Shown: piece after piece, positions 1-5,815 of the stretch
Layout: each line of letters begins with the position of its first letter
Position numbering within the stretch: the first letter of the stretch is position 1
Source of the DNA: Comamonadaceae bacterium
GTDB taxonomy: Bacteria > Pseudomonadota > Gammaproteobacteria > Burkholderiales > Burkholderiaceae_C
DNA: 9,615 bases
Direction: 5' to 3'
NCBI GenBank assembly: GCA_947374705.1
Contig: CANCDA010000092.1
Span: 1 to 9,615 of the forward strand
Notes under the pieces: model-generated
Seen by the model: only the letters and a program-made list of their open reading frames with translations
Told to the model about the DNA's origin: nothing
Database searches by the model: none
Program-made: the position numbers and the translations under genes

Positions 1-1626
1 CTGACCGAAGCGGCCAAGTTTGTCGCAGAAGTGGTCGCCCCCTTGAGTCGCGATGGCGATGAAATCGGCTGCCGCCATGAGATCAAAGACGGTTTTGGCC
101 ACGTCACCACACCGCCAGGATTTAAAGCCGCCTACCGGTCCTTTTGCCAAGCTGGCTGGCCCGCCTTGAGCGCCGCGCCCGAGCACGGTGGTCAGGGCCT
201 GCCGGTGGTGCTGGAAGCAATTCTTTATGAAATGCTGAGCGCCGCCAACCACGGCTGGACCATGGCCCCCGGCCTGCTGCATGGCGCTTACGAATGCCTG
301 GCCCATCACGGCAGTGATGAACTCAAAACCCGCTACCTGAGCAAAATCGCCAGCGGCGAATGGCTGGCCACCATGTGCCTGACCGAGCCGCACGCGGGCA
401 GTGACTTGGGTCTGGCCCGCACCAAGGCTGTGCCGCAGGCCGACGGCAGTTATCAACTCAGCGGCACCAAGATTTTTATCTCCGGTGGTGAACATGATTT
501 GAGCGACAACATCGTCCACCTGGTGCTGGCCCGCCTGCCCGATGCGCCTCCCGGCCCCAAGGGTTTGTCGCTGTTTTTGGTACCCAAGTTCTACGAGGAT
601 GGCAAGCGAAGTGCCGTGCACTGCGACCGCATCGAAGAAAAAATGGGCCTGCACGGCAGCCCCACTTGCGTCATGCGCTTTGACGCGGCTACCAGTTGGA
701 TCGTGGGCGAACCGGGGCGCGGGCTGAGTGCCATGTTTGTGATGATGAACGCCGCCCGTCTGCACGTGGCCCTGCAAGGCTTGGGCCTGCTCAGCGCCGC
801 CTGGCAAAAGGCCGACGCCTATGCCAAGGAGCGACGCCAGATGCGCGCGCCAGTGCGCGGCCAAACCACCGAAGCTGCGGACTTGATTTCCGAACACCCC
901 GCCATGCGCCGCATCCTGGACACCCAGCGCGCCTGGATCGACGGGGGCCGCTTCATCGCCTATCGCACCGCACTGGAACTCGACATCGCCAAACACCACG
1001 TCGAGCCCGCGCGCCGCGAGGCTGCGCAGCGCTGGTGCAGCCTGGTCACCCCGGTCATCAAAGCGGCCTTCACGCAGCAAGCGTTTTACGGCGCGAGTGA
1101 ATGCCTGCAAGTCTTGGGTGGCCACGGCTATGTGCGTGAATGGGGTATCGAGCAGATCGTGCGCGATGCGCGCGTGGCCATGATTTACGAGGGCACCAAC
1201 GAAATTCAGGCCATTGACCTGCTGGTGCGCAAAGTACTGCCCGACGGTGGTGCTTCCTTGGCCACCCTGCTGCACGGGCTGCGCCACGACCTGGACGCCA
1301 GCCACACCCCGGATGCACAAGCCCTGCACCTGTTGACCACACTGGGCCATACCAGCCACGAACTCGTGAGCGCCTGTGCACACGACACCACGCTGGCTTA
1401 CTGGGTGGCCGACGACTACCTGCGCGCCGTCGCCTTGGCCTTGTTGGCCTGGGCCTGGGCGCGCATTGACGCAGGCCTGCGCACGAGCAGCGGTCAAGGC
1501 CTGCGTGAACCGCGCTGGCAAGCCCCTGCCCAAGCCCTGGGCCACTGGGTGCTGCCCGAGTTCGACATGCGGCTACAGATCGTGTTGCAGCGTTGCCGCA
1601 GTGCAGCCACCCCAGCGAGCGTCTGA
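1..1626 (+). CDS. Acyl-CoA dehydrogenase, FadE-like with C-terminal extension (5' partial)
   Basis: This is a flavoprotein that oxidises acyl-CoA to trans-2-enoyl-CoA in the cytoplasm and passes electrons to ETF. The frame is open from base 1, so the N-terminus lies outside; the GTG at 31 is an internal valine, not the start. Numbering from the first codon, the segment MCLTEPHAGSD (from residue 125) and TKIFISGGEH (156-165) match the FAD/substrate-binding middle domain. QVLGGHGY (370-377) precedes IYEGTNEIQ, whose Glu397 sits where the catalytic base of medium-chain enzymes lies. About 130 residues follow this motif, as in the roughly 590-600-residue branch of the family with an extra helical C-terminal domain, so perhaps 50-60 residues are missing. 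The substrate cannot be told from sequence. A MarR gene starts four bases after the stop, which suggests cotranscription. Confidence 0.93.
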   Translation: MTEAAKFVAEVVAPLSRDGDEIGCRHEIKDGFGHVTTPPGFKAAYRSFCQAGWPALSAAPEHGGQGLPVVLEAILYEMLSAANHGWTMAPGLLHGAYECLAHHGSDELKTRYLSKIASGEWLATMCLTEPHAGSDLGLARTKAVPQADGSYQLSGTKIFISGGEHDLSDNIVHLVLARLPDAPPGPKGLSLFLVPKFYEDGKRSAVHCDRIEEKMGLHGSPTCVMRFDAATSWIVGEPGRGLSAMFVMMNAARLHVALQGLGLLSAAWQKADAYAKERRQMRAPVRGQTTEAADLISEHPAMRRILDTQRAWIDGGRFIAYRTALELDIAKHHVEPARREAAQRWCSLVTPVIKAAFTQQAFYGASECLQVLGGHGYVREWGIEQIVRDARVAMIYEGTNEIQAIDLLVRKVLPDGGASLATLLHGLRHDLDASHTPDAQALHLLTTLGHTSHELVSACAHDTTLAYWVADDYLRAVALALLAWAWARIDAGLRTSSGQGLREPRWQAPAQALGHWVLPEFDMRLQIVLQRCRSAATPASV

Positions 1627-1630
1627 GTCT

Positions 1631-2104
1631 ATGGCAGACCCCTCCAGCAGCCCCACAGCCGCATCGTCCACATCTGCCCCCCCCATTGACACGCAGTTTT
1701 TGGAAAGCCTGATCGGCTACAACGCGCGCCGAGCCGCACTGGCCGTGATTGAACAGTTCCTCCAACACATGGCGGTGCATCAGCTGCGGCCTGTGAGCTT
1801 TTCTGTGTTGTCGCTCGTCAAACACAACCCCGGCATCACCGCCAGCCAGTTGTGCACCACCCTGGGCATCTTGCCGCCCAATTTGGTGGAGCTGCTCAAG
1901 CCGCTGGTCAAGCGCGCCTTGATCGAGCGCCGCCCCCACCCCCACGATGGCCGAGCCATGGCCCTTCACCTCACCCCTGTAGGCGAACGCGTGATGACCG
2001 AAGCCGAACGCACCGCCACTGAGCTGGAGTTACAAGCCACCGCCAAACTGAGCCCGACCGAGCGTAAAAACCTACTCCAACTTTTGAAAAAAGTGTACGG
2101 ATAA
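1631..2104 (+). CDS. MarR-family winged-helix transcriptional regulator
   Basis: This is a 157-residue DNA-binding protein, a typical length for MarR. Residues 2-18 are rich in Ser, Thr, Ala and Pro and look disordered. Helices at about 20-50 would form the dimer interface. The helix-turn-helix spans roughly 69-101 (ITASQLCTTLG, then LVELLKPLVKRALIERR). The wing follows at 101-115, with the Asp106-x-Arg108 pair that MarR proteins use to hold the wing. A helical C-terminus completes the dimer domain. The ATG at 1631 was chosen because it gives family length; the frame stays open upstream only inside the acyl-CoA dehydrogenase gene. No strong ribosome-binding site is visible, so translation may be coupled to the upstream gene. 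It probably senses an aromatic or acyl-CoA-type ligand and may control the adjacent dehydrogenase; this is inference. Confidence 0.88.
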   Translation: MADPSSSPTAASSTSAPPIDTQFLESLIGYNARRAALAVIEQFLQHMAVHQLRPVSFSVLSLVKHNPGITASQLCTTLGILPPNLVELLKPLVKRALIERRPHPHDGRAMALHLTPVGERVMTEAERTATELELQATAKLSPTERKNLLQLLKKVYG

Positions 2105-2124
2105 ATGCCCATTTTTAACGCAGT

Positions 2125-2153
2125 TTGAGACAAGTTGTAACGCCAGCTATGAA
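2125..2153 (+). promoter_or_regulatory. Possible sigma-70 promoter for the HxlR-type/FKBP gene pair
   Basis: TTGAGA (2125-2130, five of six matches to the -35 consensus) is followed after 17 bp by TATGAA (2148-2153, four of six to the -10). A second -10-like hexamer, TATAGT, lies at 2180-2185 but has no good -35. It overlaps an inverted repeat ACTAT-N7-ATAGT (2169-2185) that could be an operator. The rest of the 161-bp gap shows nothing else I can support. Confidence 0.3.
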
Positions 2154-2265
2154 TCTAGGAGCGGGGCAACTATTTGCGCTATAGTCGGCCCTCCCTGGCT
2201 CATCGCCCTCCCATACTGCCCCATTTCGCACCATCTCGTCGCCCGATCTCAGGAGCTTTTTTTCA

Positions 2266-2577
2266 ATGCTTTCAAAAGAAAACGTCGCCATTGGCCAGCT
2301 GCTCAGCCTGCTGGAATCCCGCTACGCCATTCGGGTGCTGTGGGCTTTGCGCGATGGTCGGGCCCAGACTTTTCGCCTGTTGCAAGACAGTGTGGGCGGC
2401 ATCACCCCCAACACCTTGAACACGCGAATCAAAGAGCTGCGCGCTGCGGGGCTGATGACGCATGGCGATGAAGGCTACATCGTCACCAGCACGGGGGCCG
2501 ACTTGCTCAAGCGCTTGGGCGACCTGCCCGCCTTTGCCAGCAAGTGGGTTCTGAGCCAGGCCAAAAAAGCCAAATAA
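2266..2577 (+). CDS. Small winged-helix regulator, HxlR-like
   Basis: This 103-residue protein is almost entirely one winged helix-turn-helix domain. Residues 10-30 form the first helix pair (LLSLLESRYAIRVLWALRDG). The stretch 33-63 is the helix-turn-helix, with ITPNTLNTRIKELRAAGL (46-63) matching the 'xISxxTLxxRLKELexxGL' pattern of HxlR proteins. Residues 64-74 form a short wing and TGADLLKRL (77-85) a last helix. The conserved N-terminal Cys of redox or aldehyde-sensing HxlR members is absent, and the protein has no Cys at all, so a thiol-sensing role is unlikely. AGGAG at 2251-2255 sits ten bases before the ATG, slightly far but usable. The FKBP gene follows after 54 bp, so the two are probably cotranscribed. 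The target is unknown. Confidence 0.75.
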   Translation: MLSKENVAIGQLLSLLESRYAIRVLWALRDGRAQTFRLLQDSVGGITPNTLNTRIKELRAAGLMTHGDEGYIVTSTGADLLKRLGDLPAFASKWVLSQAKKAK

Positions 2578-2631
2578 AATAGACGGTTTTAGACAACAGC
2601 CATCACCCCGATGGCGCGCAAGGATTATTTG

Positions 2632-2985
2632 ATGATTACCACCCCCTCCGGCCTGCAATACGAAGACACCGTCATCGGTACAGGCGCCACCGCAACCAAA
2701 GGTCAAAGCGTCACCGTTCACTACACCGGCTGGCTCTACAACAACGAGACCCAAGGCGCGAAGTTCGACTCCAGCAAAGACCGCAACGACCCTTTCGTGT
2801 TCTCACTGGGCGCAGGCATGGTCATCCGCGGTTGGGACGAAGGCGTGGCGGGCATGCAAGTCGGCTGTGCGCGCACCCTGATCATCCCGGCCGCTCTGGG
2901 CTATGGGGCACGCGGTGCAGGTGGCGTCATTCCGCCTAACGCCACTTTGAAATTTGACGTAGAACTGCTGGGCCTGAAAGGCTAA
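2632..2985 (+). CDS. FKBP-type peptidyl-prolyl cis-trans isomerase, minimal cytoplasmic form
   Basis: This 117-residue single-domain FKBP catalyses cis-trans isomerisation of Xaa-Pro bonds and so helps protein folding. By alignment with human FKBP12 from memory, the pocket residues are present: Tyr31 (VHYTGWL), Phe45-Asp46 (KFDSS), Val64-Ile65 and Trp68 (MVIRGWDEG), Tyr91 (ALGYG) and Phe108 (LKFDVELL). There is no signal peptide, dimerisation domain or IF insert, so it is neither the FkpA nor the SlyD type. I chose ATG 2632 over ATG 2611 because AAGGA (2620-2624) lies seven bases before it and the protein then opens with the usual TPSGLQYED. The longer start would add only MARKDYL. A strong terminator ends the unit. 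Placement just before grpE makes a folding cluster, but the terminator separates the transcripts. Confidence 0.93.
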   Translation: MITTPSGLQYEDTVIGTGATATKGQSVTVHYTGWLYNNETQGAKFDSSKDRNDPFVFSLGAGMVIRGWDEGVAGMQVGCARTLIIPAALGYGARGAGGVIPPNATLKFDVELLGLKG

Positions 2986-3018
2986 GTCACTAGGCTGATC
3001 CTGTGGCACAGACGCATG

Positions 3019-3048
3019 AAGGGGCTTAGGCCCCTTTTGCCTTTTTTT
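3019..3048 (+). terminator. Intrinsic terminator after the FKBP gene
   Basis: A perfect 7-bp stem, AAGGGGC (3019-3025) with GCCCCTT (3030-3036), closes a TTAG loop. It is followed by TTGCC and a run of seven T (3042-3048). It ends the FKBP unit and isolates grpE, whose own heat-shock promoter begins 11 bases later. Confidence 0.88.
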
Positions 3049-3058
3049 ATACCCACCT

Positions 3059-3086
3059 CTTGAAATATCGCCAGACATCTTCATGT
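3059..3086 (+). promoter_or_regulatory. Sigma-32 (RpoH) type heat-shock promoter of grpE
   Basis: A perfect CTTGAAA -35 (3059-3065), preceded by CACCT as in the extended RpoH consensus, is followed after 13 bp by CTTCATGT (3079-3086). That element matches CCCCATnT at five of seven informative bases. Transcription would begin near 3093, leaving a leader of under 30 bases before the grpE ATG. The TTG inside the -35 is also the first possible in-frame start of grpE, which argues against using that start. Confidence 0.75.
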
Positions 3087-3089
3087 CTG
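3072..3089 (+). repeat. Inverted repeat over the grpE -10 element
   Basis: CAGACAT (3072-3078) and ATGTCTG (3083-3089) are perfect reverse complements around a CTTC centre that holds the start of the -10. Because most of it lies upstream of the expected transcription start, a protein-binding site is more likely than an RNA hairpin. It does not resemble CIRCE, the HrcA operator. Confidence 0.5.
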
Positions 3090-3119
3090 TGCTTGTCACC
3101 CCAACCCCTGTTTATTCGC

Positions 3120-3653
3120 ATGTCTGACAACCCAACACCCTCTCCAACCCCCACCCCGGCGGATGACCAATCCATTCTGGACACCGATCCCCTGAGTTTG
3201 GCTCAAGCCGAATTGGCCACACTGCAAGCCAAGAGCGCCGAGCTGGCCGACCAGTTCTTGCGCGCCAAGGCCGAGGCCGAAAACGCCCGCCGCCGTGCTG
3301 AGGACGAGATATCCAAAGCCCGCAAATTTGCCGTCGAAAACTTTGCTGAGAGCCTGCTGCCCGTGAGTGACAGCCTAGAGGCCAGCCTGCTCATCAAAGA
3401 CGCTACGCCCGAGCAAATCCGCGAAGGTGCACAAGCCACCTTGCGCCAACTCAGCGCTGCGCTGGAGCGCAACAAGGTGATCGCTGTGAACCCACCTGCC
3501 GGTGAAAAATTTGATCCGCACAAGCACCAGGCCATCAGCATGGTGCCCGCTGATCAAGAGGCCAACACCGTAGTCAGCGTGCTGCAAAAAGGCTACACCA
3601 TCGCCGAGCGCGTGCTGCGCCCGGCCCTAGTGACCGTGGCCGCACCCAAGTGA
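3120..3653 (+). CDS. grpE: GrpE, nucleotide exchange factor of DnaK
   Basis: GrpE dimers release ADP from DnaK in the cytoplasm and so reset the Hsp70 cycle. The protein has 177 residues, somewhat shorter than the 197 of E. coli. Residues 1-25 are a Pro/Thr/Asp-rich disordered tail. Residues 27-75 form the long coiled-coil helix (ADQFLRAKAEAENARRRAEDE). The helical bundle follows at about 75-125 and the beta-wing at 130-175, with the family signature FDPHKHQAIS (131-140) and GYTIAERVLRPALV (158-171). ATG 3120 is preferred over the in-frame TTG at 3060, which lies within the promoter. No Shine-Dalgarno sequence is visible before the ATG; the leader is C/T-rich. dnaK follows after 121 bp with its own heat-shock promoter. 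Confidence 0.96.
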   Translation: MSDNPTPSPTPTPADDQSILDTDPLSLAQAELATLQAKSAELADQFLRAKAEAENARRRAEDEISKARKFAVENFAESLLPVSDSLEASLLIKDATPEQIREGAQATLRQLSAALERNKVIAVNPPAGEKFDPHKHQAISMVPADQEANTVVSVLQKGYTIAERVLRPALVTVAAPK

Positions 3654-3698
3654 CCGTGGCTTCACTAAGTCAGTAAGCGTTCAAGCTTCATCTAAAAC

Positions 3699-3732
3699 TT
3701 GCTCATCGCCCGCTTGAAAAGCGCTTGAGCAA
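3699..3732 (+). repeat. Nested dyad symmetry over the dnaK -35 element
   Basis: TTGCTCA (3699-3705) and TGAGCAA (3726-3732) are perfect 7-bp arms. Inside them CGCTT (3711-3715) pairs with AAGCG (3719-3723) around GAA, the core of the -35. The outer repeat ends one base before the -10. It could be an operator, or a hairpin at the end of the grpE transcript, but no T-run follows, so it is not an ordinary intrinsic terminator. Confidence 0.5.
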
Positions 3733-3740
3733 CCCTATCT
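3713..3740 (+). promoter_or_regulatory. Sigma-32 (RpoH) type heat-shock promoter of dnaK
   Basis: CTTGAAA (3713-3719, perfect, preceded by TCGCCCG) is separated by 13 bp from CCCTATCT (3733-3740). That element matches CCCCATnT at six of seven informative bases. The predicted start near 3747 leaves a leader of about 28 bases, which contains the dnaK ribosome-binding site. It lets dnaK be transcribed apart from grpE. Confidence 0.82.
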
Positions 3741-3774
3741 AAATCACATCTAATCTTTTAAATCGGAGTTCATC

Positions 3775-5718
3775 ATGGGAAGAATCATCGGCATTGACCT
3801 CGGCACCACCAACAGCTGCGTCTCCATCATGGAGGGCAACACCACCAAGGTGATCGAGAACTCTGAGGGCGCGCGCACCACGCCCTCCATCGTGGCCTAC
3901 CAGGAAGATGGCGAAGTGCTGGTCGGTGCCTCGGCCAAGCGCCAGGCCGTCACCAACCCGCGCAACACGCTGTACGCCATCAAGCGCCTGATCGGCCGCA
4001 AGTTCACCGAAAAAGAAGTGCAGAAGGACATCAACCTGATGCCTTACACCATCACGCCCGCCGACAACGGCGACGCCTGGGTGGAAGTGCGTGGCAAGAA
4101 AATTTCTGCCCAACAGGTGAGCGCCGACATCCTGCGCAAGATGAAAAAAACCGCTGAAGATTACCTGGGCGAACCCGTGACCGAAGCCGTCATCACCGTG
4201 CCCGCCTACTTCAATGACGCCCAACGTCAAGCCACCAAAGACGCGGGTCGCATCGCCGGTCTGGACGTCAAACGCATCATCAACGAGCCTACCGCTGCCG
4301 CCCTGGCTTTTGGTCTGGACAAGCACGAAAAAGGTGATCGCAAGATTGCGGTGTATGACCTGGGTGGCGGCACGTTTGACATCTCCATCATCGAGATCGC
4401 CGATGTCGATGGCGAGAAACAGTTTGAAGTGCTCTCCACCAACGGCGACACCTTCTTGGGCGGCGAAGACTTTGACCAGCGCATCATCGACTTCATCATT
4501 GGCGAGTTCAAGAAAGAGCAAGGCGTTGATCTGTCCAAAGACGTGCTGGCCTTGCAGCGCCTGAAAGAAGCGGCTGAGAAAGCCAAGATTGAGCTGTCAT
4601 CCTCAGCCGCGACCGATATCAACCTGCCCTACATCACGGCCGACGCCACGGGCCCCAAGCACCTGAACATCAAACTCACGCGCGCCAAGATGGAAAGCCT
4701 GGTCGATGAGTTGATCGAGCGCACCATTGCGCCTTGCCGCCTCGCCATCAAAGACGCGGGCATTTCCGTGGCCGACATTCAAGACGTGATTTTGGTCGGC
4801 GGCATGACGCGCATGCCCAAGGTGCAAGACAAGGTCAAAGAGCTGTTTGGCAAAGAGCCCCGCAAAGACGTGAACCCTGATGAAGCCGTGGCCGTGGGCG
4901 CTGCCATCCAGGGCCAAGTGCTCTCAGGTGACCGCAAAGACGTGCTGCTGCTGGACGTGACACCCCTGTCTCTGGGCATTGAGACCCTGGGCGGCGTGAT
5001 GACCAAGATGATCACCAAGAACACGACCATCCCGACCAAGTTCGCACAGACCTTCTCCACCGCGGACGACAACCAACCTGCGGTGACCATCAAGGTGTTC
5101 CAGGGTGAGCGTGAAATCGCAGCGGGCAACAAGAGCCTGGGCGAATTCAACCTGGAAGGCATCCCCCCCGCAGCGCGCGGCACGCCGCAGATTGAAGTGT
5201 CATTCGACATTGACGCCAACGGCATCCTGCACGTGGGTGCCAAAGACAAAGGCACGGGCAAAGAAAACAAAATCACGATCAAAGCCAACTCGGGTCTGAC
5301 CGAAGCCGAGATTCAACAAATGGTGAAAGACGCCGAGCTCAATGCGGCCGATGACCACAAGAAAATCGAACTGGTTCAAGCCCGTAATTCAGCCGAAGCT
5401 TCGGCCCACAGCGTGAAGAAGAGCTTGGCTGAGTACGGTGACAAACTTGAGGCGGACGAGAAAGAAAAAATCGAAGCCGCCATCAAGGACGTGGAAGAAG
5501 CGCTCAAGAGTGACGACAAGACTGTGATCGAAGAAAAAGCGACCGCGCTGATGACCGTCAGCCAGAAACTGGGCGAGAAAATGTACGCCGACCAACAAGC
5601 CAAAGACGCCGCCGCTCAGGCCGGCGCCGGTGGTGCCGCCGGTGCCGAAGCGCCACAAGCCAAACCCGCCGACGACAACGTGGTGGACGCTGAGGTGAAA
5701 GAAGTCAAAAAAGGCTGA
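3775..5718 (+). CDS. dnaK: DnaK, Hsp70 molecular chaperone
   Basis: DnaK is the ATP-driven chaperone that binds exposed hydrophobic segments of client proteins. Its 647 residues include every expected part. The nucleotide-binding domain starts with GIDLGTTNSCV (6-16). DLGGGTFD begins at Asp195, with Thr200 matching the autophosphorylated Thr199 of E. coli, and VGGMTRMPKV is the adenosine-binding segment. The interdomain linker VLLLD lies at 390-394, one residue later than in E. coli. The beta-sandwich substrate domain and helical lid follow. The tail is Ala/Gly-rich from about 610 and ends with VVDAEVKEVKKG, the usual bacterial terminus. GGAG at 3765-3768 lies six bases before the ATG. Regulation is probably by sigma-32 through the promoter just upstream. 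I see no missing key residue. A hairpin with a T-run separates it from dnaJ. Confidence 0.99.
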   Translation: MGRIIGIDLGTTNSCVSIMEGNTTKVIENSEGARTTPSIVAYQEDGEVLVGASAKRQAVTNPRNTLYAIKRLIGRKFTEKEVQKDINLMPYTITPADNGDAWVEVRGKKISAQQVSADILRKMKKTAEDYLGEPVTEAVITVPAYFNDAQRQATKDAGRIAGLDVKRIINEPTAAALAFGLDKHEKGDRKIAVYDLGGGTFDISIIEIADVDGEKQFEVLSTNGDTFLGGEDFDQRIIDFIIGEFKKEQGVDLSKDVLALQRLKEAAEKAKIELSSSAATDINLPYITADATGPKHLNIKLTRAKMESLVDELIERTIAPCRLAIKDAGISVADIQDVILVGGMTRMPKVQDKVKELFGKEPRKDVNPDEAVAVGAAIQGQVLSGDRKDVLLLDVTPLSLGIETLGGVMTKMITKNTTIPTKFAQTFSTADDNQPAVTIKVFQGEREIAAGNKSLGEFNLEGIPPAARGTPQIEVSFDIDANGILHVGAKDKGTGKENKITIKANSGLTEAEIQQMVKDAELNAADDHKKIELVQARNSAEASAHSVKKSLAEYGDKLEADEKEKIEAAIKDVEEALKSDDKTVIEEKATALMTVSQKLGEKMYADQQAKDAAAQAGAGGAAGAEAPQAKPADDNVVDAEVKEVKKG

Positions 5719-5746
5719 TAGAGAACCGGCCCATGCCGCTTCACCC

Positions 5747-5790
5747 CGCCGCGCTCGAATGACCCCATGGGTCTTCGAACGCGGCGTTTT
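5747..5790 (+). terminator. Terminator-like hairpin between dnaK and dnaJ
   Basis: CGCCGCG (5747-5753) pairs with CGCGGCG (5780-5786), TCGAA (5755-5759) with TTCGA (5774-5778), and GACCC (5761-5765) with GGGTC (5769-5773). The loop has three bases. There is one C-A mismatch and one bulged T, giving 17 base pairs. TTTT follows at once. It probably acts as a partial terminator or as an mRNA processing/stabilising structure, since I see no separate dnaJ promoter after it. Confidence 0.7.
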
Positions 5791-5815
5791 GCCTCCATGA
5801 TCCGAGAAATATTAG

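Noticed and set aside
1070..1969. Open frame of 299 codons on the - strand across the dehydrogenase/MarR junction
   Set aside because: It overlaps two well-supported genes, is Arg/Ala/Gly-rich and has no domain.
2611..2631. ATG 2611 as the start of the FKBP gene
   Set aside because: ATG 2632 has AAGGA seven bases upstream, while 2611 has no such site.
3060..3119. TTG at 3060 as the start of grpE
   Set aside because: It lies inside the CTTGAAA -35 element, so it could not be on the heat-shock transcript, and it would add a 20-residue non-conserved leader.
3739..4521. Long open frame on the - strand opposite the 5' part of dnaK (260 codons)
   Set aside because: It is an antisense shadow of the highly conserved ATPase domain. 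Similar frames opposite hsp70 genes have been over-interpreted before; no ribosome-binding site or family match is visible.
5789..5815. Separate dnaJ promoter (TTGCCT as -35)
   Set aside because: At 17-bp spacing the -10 would be TTAGAT overlapping the ATG itself, and no heat-shock element is present.
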